Part shown: piece by piece, positions 1 through 5,445 of the stretch
Layout: each line of letters opens with the position of its first letter
How positions within the stretch are numbered: position 1 is the stretch's first letter
NCBI GenBank assembly: GCA_002438345.1
Contig: DJUJ01000181.1
Span: 18,449 to 24,140, forward strand
Direction: 5' to 3'
Source of the DNA: Paenibacillus sp. UBA6285
Lineage (GTDB): Bacteria > Bacillota > Bacilli > Paenibacillales > Paenibacillaceae
Length of the DNA stretch: 5,692 bases
Notes under the pieces: model-generated
What the model was told of the DNA's origin: nothing
The model's input: only the letters and a program-made list of their open reading frames with translations
The model's database searches: none
Position numbers and translations under genes: made by a program

Positions 1-575
1 TTCATAAGCCATACATAAGCCTGCCAGTAATCCGGGTGATTAGGCACAAAATTTTTATAATACTCAATGAGTTTATGGTGATTTGAAAAGTTCCAGTCAA
101 AAATGATTCCATTCTCTGCATCTCGCAAAGCATTATGATTACTTTTGCTGTCCGGAGCTAGTAGCAGTGCATCCTTGGCATAATGGGAAGCCAATTCACG
201 GTGCTCATCTGAACGATGAATGTGTAACTGAGCTAGCAAGGTGAGACATTGGGATTTTTTTTGCTCATCATTTAGTTTTTCTTTTAAAAATTGTTCAGCA
301 TAGTTAAAATCGTCTTCGGATATAAAATGTTCAGTACTAATCATATTTCCAATTCGTTCTAAATGGGTATCATCGGTTAATGCAAATAATTCATCAATTG
401 TAACACCAAAAATCACCGATAAATCAGGAAGAATTTGAATATCAGGCATGGTTACATTGTTTTCCCACTTGGATACTGCTTGGGATGACATATTCAGTTT
501 TGCTGCAAGTTCTTCCTGAGTCATTCCTTTTTGTAAACGTAGTGTTTTTATTTTTTTTCCTATCTCAACATTCAT
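1..575 (-). CDS. XRE-family HTH transcriptional regulator with helical C-terminal region (3' end beyond window)
   Basis: This is the N-terminal 191 codons of a minus-strand gene whose end lies left of the window; the frame is open throughout. The start is the ATG at 575-573, preceded on its strand by GGAGGTTATCCAA, a strong ribosome binding site. Residues about 5-64 form a Cro/C1-type helix-turn-helix domain, with the signature TQEELAAKLNMSSQAVSKWE (residues 19-38) followed by MPDIQILPDLSVIFGVTIDELF in two consecutive pieces. Residues about 85-191 are amphipathic and helical, with a segment reading YAKDALLLAPDS that resembles a TPR-like repeat. Such regulators are cytoplasmic DNA-binding proteins, and the C-terminal part usually binds a peptide or partner or mediates oligomerisation. 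The gene is divergent from the two-component operon and may be unrelated to it or share the intergenic control region. The family call is firm. The target genes and ligand are unknown. Confidence 0.92.
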   Translation of the reverse strand, partial: MNVEIGKKIKTLRLQKGMTQEELAAKLNMSSQAVSKWENNVTMPDIQILPDLSVIFGVTIDELFALTDDTHLERIGNMISTEHFISEDDFNYAEQFLKEKLNDEQKKSQCLTLLAQLHIHRSDEHRELASHYAKDALLLAPDSKSNHNALRDAENGIIFDWNFSNHHKLIEYYKNFVPNHPDYWQAYVWLM

Positions 576-603
576 TTGGATAACCTCCAATTTGTATCAT
601 TTC

Positions 604-616
604 GACTAGTCAATTG
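604..616. promoter_or_regulatory. Palindromes GACTAGTC and CAATTG, candidate operator near the XRE gene start site
   Basis: GACTAGTC (604-611) is a perfect 8-bp palindrome that abuts and shares a base with the palindrome CAATTG (611-616). They lie just downstream of the candidate minus-strand -10 box at 623-618, about where transcription of the XRE gene would begin. That is a typical place for an autoregulatory repressor operator. The palindromes are seen directly; their function is inferred, and short palindromes are common by chance. Confidence 0.25.
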
Positions 617-617
617 C

Positions 618-647
618 AGTATAACTTTTTGTATGAAATATCCACAA
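618..647 (-). promoter_or_regulatory. Candidate promoter of the XRE regulator gene
   Basis: On the minus strand, TATACT (623-618) matches five of six positions of the sigma-A -10 box. An upstream TTGTGG (647-642) matches only the TTG of the -35 box, at an 18-bp spacing. The predicted start site is near 611, leaving a leader of about 35 nt before the ATG at 575. The -10 is reasonable but the -35 is weak. Confidence 0.35.
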
Positions 648-654
648 TGACCGC

Positions 655-666
655 TTAGTTAACTAA
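655..666. promoter_or_regulatory. Perfect 12-bp palindrome TTAGTTAACTAA, candidate operator
   Basis: TTAGTTAACTAA is a perfect 12-bp palindrome in the divergent region. It lies just upstream of the candidate -35 of the XRE gene and about 50 bp upstream of the candidate -35 of the response-regulator operon. A dimeric regulator bound here could affect either promoter. Palindromy and position are seen; the role, and the XRE protein as a binder, are inferred. Confidence 0.3.
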
Positions 667-715
667 ATTAACCTATCAGTTACATTAGTAGTCTGTATGT
701 ACTTGAAACAAACAT

Positions 716-746
716 TTCACAAAAACTTCTCCTTTTCATCTATACT
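716..746 (+). promoter_or_regulatory. Candidate sigma-A promoter of the two-component operon
   Basis: TTCACA (716-721, five of six matches to TTGACA) and TATACT (741-746, five of six matches to TATAAT) are separated by 19 bp, which is longer than the usual 17. Transcription would start near 753, leaving a leader of about 60 nt before the response-regulator ATG. No TNACA-N4-TGTAA box was found here, in line with family knowledge that the regulatory genes of Bce modules are often expressed constitutively at low level while the transporter promoter is induced. Confidence 0.45.
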
Positions 747-811
747 GGAAGTTCAAAACCTGAAATTTGTATGGATTAAAAAAATGACCCAAGTATGTAG
801 AGGGAGGATGT

Positions 812-1525
812 ATGTACCGGATTCTCATTGTAGAAGATGACCAGCGAATCGCCGAGCTTTTATCCAATCATTTGGATAAATACGGATATGAACCCATTGT
901 GACACATCAGTTTGATGCCATAGATCAAGCCTTTGAACAAATCATGCCTCATCTTGTGTTGCTGGATGTGAACCTACCTAAATTTGACGGATATTATTGG
1001 TGCAAACAAATACGAAAAATTTCATCTTGTCCAATTATTTTTATTTCTGCTCGAACAGGAGAATTGGATCAGGTGATGGCAATTGAGTATGGCGGAGATG
1101 ACTTTGTAACCAAACCTTTTTACTATGATGTCATCGTTGCCAAAGTGAAAAGTCAAATCCGCCGTTCGTATGGGGAATTATCAATCGGAGCTACGGATAC
1201 AGAACGAGAAGTTCATTTTTATGGAGTGACATTTTTTCCAGAACGTCCAGAACTACATTACGGACAGCAGAGATTATCGCTTATGAAAAAAGAAGCTGAT
1301 CTACTCGACCTGCTCATTAACAAATATCCACGTACGGTAAAGCGGGAGAAAATATTTGAACGGATGTGGGACGAAAAAGAATTCATCAACGAGAATACGT
1401 TGAATGTCAATGTAGCTCGGTTACGCAAGAAGTTCGCAGAACTCGGGATAGATAATGCCATCGAGACCGTCAAGGGCTTAGGCTACCGTCTGAACGCATC
1501 TTGGAACGAGGTGGACAAAGAATGA
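812..1525 (+). CDS. OmpR/PhoB-family response regulator of a Bce-type peptide-antibiotic resistance module
   Basis: This 237-residue cytoplasmic regulator is phosphorylated by the adjacent kinase and then binds DNA to activate the transporter genes. The receiver domain (about 2-115) has the acidic cluster E8-D9-D10, phosphoacceptor D52 in LLDVNLP, S79 in FISAR and K101 in TKPF. The winged-helix output domain (about 130-230) includes a recognition-helix segment ENTLNVNVARLRKK and ends GLGYRL. The text DGYYWCKQIRK, AIEYGGDDF and AKVKSQIRRSYGE is typical of the BceR/YxdJ subgroup. From memory it reads closer to YxdJ than to BceR, but I cannot align them here. The start ATG follows AGGGAGG (801-807) at a short 4-nt spacing. 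The stop overlaps the kinase start as ATGA (1522-1525), implying coupled translation. The family call is very secure; the paralog assignment is not, so no symbol is given. Confidence 0.96.
   Translation: MYRILIVEDDQRIAELLSNHLDKYGYEPIVTHQFDAIDQAFEQIMPHLVLLDVNLPKFDGYYWCKQIRKISSCPIIFISARTGELDQVMAIEYGGDDFVTKPFYYDVIVAKVKSQIRRSYGELSIGATDTEREVHFYGVTFFPERPELHYGQQRLSLMKKEADLLDLLINKYPRTVKREKIFERMWDEKEFINENTLNVNVARLRKKFAELGIDNAIETVKGLGYRLNASWNEVDKE
1508..1514 (+). promoter_or_regulatory. Ribosome binding site that sets the kinase start at 1522
   Basis: GAGGTGG lies 7 nt before the ATG at 1522, inside the 3' end of the response-regulator gene. It favours that ATG over an in-frame TTG at 1501, which would add seven residues (MERGGQR) lacking any membrane-anchor character. 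Confidence 0.6.
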
Positions 1526-2535
1526 AATTATTTGTTAAGGAGAATATTCCCTATATCGTACTTCATGTCATGCAGTTTATATTTTTATATTCGACTTTTC
1601 ACTGGTTGGATGCAAATGTTGTTGAAGGCAATATAGTGTATCTCTTTTTAGTGAGTCAATTTATGCTGATCATCTATCTTACATTTCGTTATGTGGTTGG
1701 ACGCAGCGGCTATAAATGGCTAAGCAATATTCCCGATTTGAAAGATGCAAAGACTTTCTTGCAAATGGACGTTACTTCACCGTTGCTTCATACTTTCAAG
1801 GAAGGACTTGCAAGGCAATATCAGTTAATGCAGAGCGAAAAAGAAAGATCCATACAGGAAAAACAGGAGCAGATTGATTTTATGAACCGTTTTGTCCATT
1901 TGCTGAAAACACCGCTTTCCGCTTTGCACCTGATTGTTCAGGATCGTGAGGACTCGGATGGGTCGGAGGAAATGCAAGTTGAAATCGTCCGTATGGAATA
2001 CCAGTTGAATATGATTCTGACACTGTCAAGAATCTCCTCTTTCCGTCAGGATTTCTATATTCAAACTGTATCAATAGAGCCATTGGTGTATGAAGTAATT
2101 AACGACTTAAAGAGCCACTTTATTCACCATCATTTATTCCCCTCAGCCGATGTACATGGGGATGCCACCGTACTTTCGGATCGCAAATGGTTGAAGTTTG
2201 TACTGACACAGTTGCTTACCAATGCCATCCGTTATTCTGATGGTGGAAACCGACACATAAAGATATTTGCAGATCGACAGGGAGAGTATATTACGTTGAC
2301 TGTGAAAGATGAAGGTGTGGGCATCTCCCCTCAAGACCTTCCTAGAGTATTTGACCTGTATTTTACTGGTGCCAACGGACGCAGATTTGGTGAATCCACG
2401 GGCATCGGTTTATATCTCGTTCGAAAAATTTGTGATGAATTGGGCCACAGAGTTTCGATCCAATCAGCTTTAGGAGTGGGAACGGAGGTCCAGGTTCGTT
2501 TTTCATTACCCTCTCATCCTGAGTTGATAAGGTGA
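1522..2535 (+). CDS. BceS-type intramembrane-sensing histidine kinase
   Basis: This 337-residue membrane kinase is the partner of the upstream response regulator. Two helices (about 11-29 and 37-56) are joined by only a few residues, leaving essentially no extracellular sensor domain. This is the hallmark of intramembrane-sensing kinases, which rely on the cognate ABC permease to detect the drug. A charged linker, likely a coiled coil (about 98-122), leads to the dimerisation/phosphoacceptor helix with H126 in FVHLLKTPLSAL, matching the FxHxxKTPL pattern of the BceS group. The ATP-binding domain has N234 in LLTNAIRYS, D263 in DEGVGI, and FTGANGRRFGESTGIGLYL (281-299), again characteristic of this group. 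Length is close to the roughly 330 residues usual for BceS-like kinases. All catalytic motifs are intact. The stop TGA (2533-2535) also forms the first bases of the candidate regulator box. Confidence 0.96.
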   Translation: MKLFVKENIPYIVLHVMQFIFLYSTFHWLDANVVEGNIVYLFLVSQFMLIIYLTFRYVVGRSGYKWLSNIPDLKDAKTFLQMDVTSPLLHTFKEGLARQYQLMQSEKERSIQEKQEQIDFMNRFVHLLKTPLSALHLIVQDREDSDGSEEMQVEIVRMEYQLNMILTLSRISSFRQDFYIQTVSIEPLVYEVINDLKSHFIHHHLFPSADVHGDATVLSDRKWLKFVLTQLLTNAIRYSDGGNRHIKIFADRQGEYITLTVKDEGVGISPQDLPRVFDLYFTGANGRRFGESTGIGLYLVRKICDELGHRVSIQSALGVGTEVQVRFSLPSHPELIR

Positions 2536-2546
2536 CAGATATGTAA
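2533..2546 (+). promoter_or_regulatory. Candidate BceR-type binding box TGACA-N4-TGTAA upstream of the transporter genes
   Basis: TGACA (2533-2537), GATA, TGTAA (2542-2546) fits every fixed position of TNACA-N4-TGTAA, which I recall as the consensus for regulators of Bce-type modules. Its centre is about 89 bp upstream of the ATPase ATG, between kinase and transporter genes, where these modules usually place their inducible promoter. TGA of the box is the kinase stop codon. The match and position are seen; binding is inferred. No comparable match was found upstream of the response regulator or the phosphotransferase. Confidence 0.65.
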
Positions 2547-2580
2547 TGTTGATGTTATTTAGAACGATAGCGACATCCCT

Positions 2581-2616
2581 TCCTTTCTTATAACCTAGGA
2601 GTAAGGAAAGAAAGGA
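2581..2616 (+). promoter_or_regulatory. Inverted repeat that would pair with the transporter Shine-Dalgarno sequence
   Basis: TCCTTTCTT (2581-2589) and AAGAAAGGA (2608-2616) are perfect 9-bp complements around an 18-nt loop; a further U-G pair (2580 with 2617) would cover the whole AAAGGAG (2611-2617). Another register, 2578-2590 with 2602-2615, gives about 12 pairs with one mismatch and one bulge. The right arm is followed by mixed sequence, not a T-run, so it is not an intrinsic terminator. In transcripts reading through from the kinase gene it could mask the ribosome binding site. Low-complexity purine/pyrimidine content makes chance pairing possible. Confidence 0.4.
2589..2594 (+). promoter_or_regulatory. 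Candidate -10 box of the transporter promoter
   Basis: TATAAC matches five of six positions of the -10 consensus. I see no good -35 at 16-18 bp, which would suit an activator-dependent promoter driven from the box at 2533-2546, about 50 bp upstream. Initiation would fall near 2601, inside the loop of the inverted repeat, so this transcript would lack the arm that pairs with the Shine-Dalgarno. Tentative. Confidence 0.3.
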
Positions 2617-2628
2617 GCAACATCACAC

Positions 2629-3399
2629 ATGAATATGCTGGAAATCAGTAAGGTTTCTAAAATATATGAGGGGAAAGTTTCTTATCAGGCATTGAGACAT
2701 GTTGATTTTATCGTCCCGAAAGGTCAATTTGTTGGGGTCATGGGTCCATCGGGGAGTGGAAAGACAACGCTGTTGAATGTCATCTCGACAATTGACCATC
2801 CGACCACTGGAGAGGTTATTATCAATAGAAAAGAACCACATCAACTGCCATCGGAGCAATTGGCTGTGTTTCGACGCCGCGAACTAGGATTTGTGTTTCA
2901 GGACTTCAATTTATTGCATACGTTGACAGTACGGGAAAATATTTTCCTACCATTAGCTCTGGACGGAGTAGCTGTAAGGAAAATGAATGAACGGTTAAAC
3001 TCCATTGCTCCTATTCTAGGTATTACTGACATTCTCGACAAGCGTACTTATGAAATATCTGGAGGACAAGCCCAACGTGCTGCCATTGCAAGAGCCATCA
3101 TTCATGAACCGGCACTACTACTTGCGGATGAACCAACTGGAAACTTGGACACCAAATCATCTCGTGATGTAATGGAGTTGTTTCGCAATATTAATCGTGA
3201 AATTGGAGCAACGATGTTAATGGTTACCCACGACCCAACAGCTGCAAGTTATTGCGACCGAATTATTTTCATTCGAGATGGTTCTGTATATAACGAGATT
3301 TATCGTGGGGAACATCAGAACGACTTCTATGGCAACATTATGGATGTGTTGTCCTTTATGGGAGGCGACTCTCGTGAAGTTTCGACAATTCGCAATTAA
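2629..3399 (+). CDS. Bce-type ABC transporter ATP-binding protein
   Basis: This 256-residue cytoplasmic ATPase powers the permease encoded next to it. Every ABC motif is intact: Walker A GPSGSGKTT (39-47), Q-loop glutamine Q91 in FQDFNLL, signature ISGGQ (143-147), Walker B LLLAD (163-167) with catalytic E168, D-loop residue D174, and switch histidine H201 in VTHDP. It belongs to the MacB/LolD/BceA-like ATPases, which couple to FtsX-type permeases by mechanotransmission rather than by ordinary import or export. Length is normal for BceA. The start ATG is preceded by AAAGGAG (2611-2617) at 11 nt, slightly long; the in-frame ATG at 2635 would be further still. Its last 26 bases overlap the permease gene. 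In known relatives it drives removal of peptide antibiotics such as bacitracin or lantibiotics from their lipid targets and also supports signalling to the kinase. The substrate here is unknown. Confidence 0.97.
   Translation: MNMLEISKVSKIYEGKVSYQALRHVDFIVPKGQFVGVMGPSGSGKTTLLNVISTIDHPTTGEVIINRKEPHQLPSEQLAVFRRRELGFVFQDFNLLHTLTVRENIFLPLALDGVAVRKMNERLNSIAPILGITDILDKRTYEISGGQAQRAAIARAIIHEPALLLADEPTGNLDTKSSRDVMELFRNINREIGATMLMVTHDPTAASYCDRIIFIRDGSVYNEIYRGEHQNDFYGNIMDVLSFMGGDSREVSTIRN
3361..3365 (+). promoter_or_regulatory. Ribosome binding site that sets the permease GTG start
   Basis: GGAGG, preceded by another G at 3360, lies 8 nt before the GTG at 3374 and within the ATPase coding sequence. 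It is the main evidence for a GTG start there rather than an upstream start in the same frame. Confidence 0.75.
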
Positions 3400-5239
3400 A
3401 AACGTGCAAAGAAATTATAAAGCATACTTAGCTTATTTTCTCAGCAGCACCTTTTCCATATTGGTCTTTTTCCTATTTGCTGTGAACCTGTTTCATCCTA
3501 TGATCGGAGAGAGTTTCACATCTGGAACCGTTCATCTTGTTCTGTCTGCAGGAGAAGTTGCAATATCCATATTTTCTTTGCTGTTTATCCTTTACTCAGT
3601 GGGAACTTTTTTGAAGATGCGATTAGCAGAATTTGGTTTGCTGACGATATTAGGTGCTACACGTAAGCAATTGAATCGACTGATTTCATTGGAGAATATC
3701 ATCATTGGACTTGCAGCAATGGTAACGGGAATCGCCACGGGACTTTTTTTATCGAAATATTTTTTAATGTTTGCTTCGGTGATTCTGGAAGTTCCAGAAC
3801 TCAAATTCTATATGCCAGTGAAAGCAATTCTTGTGACAATTACCTGCTTTCTAATCATATTCATCTTGATCTCTAAGCTCGCTCCGTTTGTAGTGAGATC
3901 CAAGGAGATCATTGAACTCCTGAAAGGGAATCGAAAACCGAAAGAACCACCTAAAGCATCAATATGGCTCTCAATAGCAGGATTAATATTGATTGCGGCA
4001 GGTTATATAATTGTAGTATTACAAATGACGTTCCCTTTTCACTTGGGCGTAATCGGCACACTGGTTTCAGCAGGAACCTACCTGTTTTATTCGCAGCTTA
4101 GTGTATTTACCTTAATGCGATTGACATCCCTTCCAACATTATTTTTTAGAAAAACGAACTTGCTTTGGATTTCAGACTTGGTTTATCGTATGAAAGATAA
4201 CGCTCGATTATTGTTTGTTGTCACGATTACCTGCACGGTATCATTCACGACAATGGCAGCTTCTTTTGCCGTTTATCAGACGGTAGACGAGGAATATGCG
4301 AACAGCTACCCGATACCGTTTAATTATTCCTCCTATTCCTCAGACGTTCAGCGTGAGAATAATCTTTCTCTCATTTCTTCAAAATTAGATGAAGAAGGGC
4401 TGTCGTATAGGACAGTCTCAGTACCGTTTCTGGAGTTCGACAGCAAGACCGCAGCACTATCCACACAAAGTTACAATCGTCTTGCAGAATTGTTGAACCG
4501 AGATACATTGCAGTTAAAATCTGGAGAAGCCATTGAAGTTTCCACCTGGACGAACAAAGCTGATTCCCGTATAACAATCCAGGAGAATGAAACAGTACAC
4601 TTGGGAAGTAATACACTTCGGCTTATCGGTGTCGTCCAAGACAACATATTTCCAGAGGGTTTGTTTGGAAATTTGTATGTATTGAATGATTCGGATTTCG
4701 AGAAACAGGATTCTGTATTAAACAAAGGGGTATATTATGGTTATTCAGTTCCGGATTGGACGGAGGCATCGACAGTAGCTGAAAAAATTCGTGCCCAAAT
4801 TAGAACCGATGGGAACGCGTTTAAGTATCGTTCATCACCGGACTGGTATCAGACGGATCAATTAACTTACAAATTAATTCTCTTTGTGGGGTCGTTTATT
4901 AGCATCGTGTTTTTTATAGCAGCTGGAAGCTTTATTTACTTCCGCTTTTATACGGATGTTCAGGAGGAAAAAGTGAAGTACCGTAACCTGCGGAAAATAG
5001 GTATGACTATCCGCGAGGTGAAGAAGATTATCACGGTGCAGTTGGCGATCCTTTTCTTTATCCCGATCTTGCTCGCAGCACTACATTCAGTATTTGCACT
5101 GCAAACACTACAGAGACTAATATCTGTTTCTATAGGCAGTTACGCATCGATTATTTTGATTTTCTTTTTAGTAGCGTGGTCCATCTACTTCCTGCTTCTT
5201 CGTTCTCGCTATTTGAGAAGTCTATTGGAAGAGACTTAA
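3374..5239 (+). CDS. Bce-type FtsX-like ABC transporter permease
   Basis: This 621-residue integral membrane protein is the drug-sensing and transport subunit of the module. Ten hydrophobic segments are visible at about 18-39, 57-79, 104-128, 148-173, 196-218, 223-247, 279-301, 499-525, 554-578 and 587-610. An extracytoplasmic domain of about 197 residues (302-498) sits between helices 7 and 8, the arrangement that defines BceB-type permeases. FtsX-like cytoplasmic coupling segments occur in both halves: LAEFGLLTILGATRKQL (84-100), and KYRNLRKIGMTIREVKKI (535-552). The start is GTG at 3374, supported by GGAGG 8 nt upstream and by the typical N-terminus VKFRQFAIKNVQRNYKAY. It overlaps the ATPase gene by 26 bp, implying translational coupling. 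It is slightly shorter than BceB (about 646 residues). The external domain governs peptide recognition in the family, but its ligand cannot be inferred from this sequence. Confidence 0.95.
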   Translation: MKFRQFAIKNVQRNYKAYLAYFLSSTFSILVFFLFAVNLFHPMIGESFTSGTVHLVLSAGEVAISIFSLLFILYSVGTFLKMRLAEFGLLTILGATRKQLNRLISLENIIIGLAAMVTGIATGLFLSKYFLMFASVILEVPELKFYMPVKAILVTITCFLIIFILISKLAPFVVRSKEIIELLKGNRKPKEPPKASIWLSIAGLILIAAGYIIVVLQMTFPFHLGVIGTLVSAGTYLFYSQLSVFTLMRLTSLPTLFFRKTNLLWISDLVYRMKDNARLLFVVTITCTVSFTTMAASFAVYQTVDEEYANSYPIPFNYSSYSSDVQRENNLSLISSKLDEEGLSYRTVSVPFLEFDSKTAALSTQSYNRLAELLNRDTLQLKSGEAIEVSTWTNKADSRITIQENETVHLGSNTLRLIGVVQDNIFPEGLFGNLYVLNDSDFEKQDSVLNKGVYYGYSVPDWTEASTVAEKIRAQIRTDGNAFKYRSSPDWYQTDQLTYKLILFVGSFISIVFFIAAGSFIYFRFYTDVQEEKVKYRNLRKIGMTIREVKKIITVQLAILFFIPILLAALHSVFALQTLQRLISVSIGSYASIILIFFLVAWSIYFLLLRSRYLRSLLEET

Positions 5240-5284
5240 TCAGGTCCATATAAACTATCCCGGTTCGCAATAATGTTCATCAAA

Positions 5285-5319
5285 AAAAAGCCTTTTGGAA
5301 TAAAATCCAAAGGCTTTTT
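5285..5319 (+). terminator. Rho-independent terminator of the transporter operon
   Basis: A stem of about 14 pairs is formed by 5285-5299 and 5306-5319 (core AAGCCTTT and AAAGGCTT, then GGA and TCC) with one bulged T at 5296 and a 6-nt loop ATAAAA. The right arm ends in five Ts. It starts 46 bp after the permease stop. The run of As on the left means it could also act on minus-strand transcripts, though no converging gene lies close by. It separates the Bce-type module from the phosphotransferase. Confidence 0.92.
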
Positions 5320-5445
5320 GTATGCTTATTTTTTTCAAGACCTTATTCAACATCATAATTGATCACAAAGAAAAAGTCTATACTTTGGGATGGATTTTAT
5401 TTACTATTATGAAGCCGGCAAAACTTAATAAATGGAGTGTTGTTA

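Noticed and set aside
681..701. TACAT / ATGTA inverted repeat as a second Bce-type regulator box
   Set aside because: The arms are only 5 bp and 11 bp apart instead of 4, so it does not fit TNACA-N4-TGTAA.
588..772. Direct repeat AATTTGTAT (589-597 and 764-772 region)
   Set aside because: Nine AT-rich bases occurring twice in an AT-rich intergenic region is expected by chance, and nothing else links the copies.
1258..1473. Minus-strand open frame inside the response regulator, with similar ones in the kinase, ATPase and permease genes
   Set aside because: These are antisense shadows of well-supported genes, without ribosome binding sites or recognisable domains.
1501..1521. A TTG start for the kinase seven codons upstream
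   Set aside because: The ATG at 1522 has GAGGTGG at a good distance and forms the common ATGA overlap with the response regulator stop.
2578..2617. Intrinsic terminator between the kinase and the ATPase genes
   Set aside because: The inverted repeat is AT/GC mixed and followed by AGCAACATCAC, not a T-run, so it cannot be a standard terminator.
3278..3373. An upstream ATG that would lengthen the permease by 32 residues
   Set aside because: It lies within the ATPase gene, the added residues are an out-of-frame reading of that gene, and the GTG at 3374 has a better ribosome binding site and a family-typical N-terminus.
5359..5384. Promoter for the phosphotransferase (TTGATC and TATACT)
   Set aside because: The spacer is only 14 bp, too short for a sigma-A promoter. 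TATACT alone is a fair -10, but I found no acceptable -35 for it in 5320-5445.
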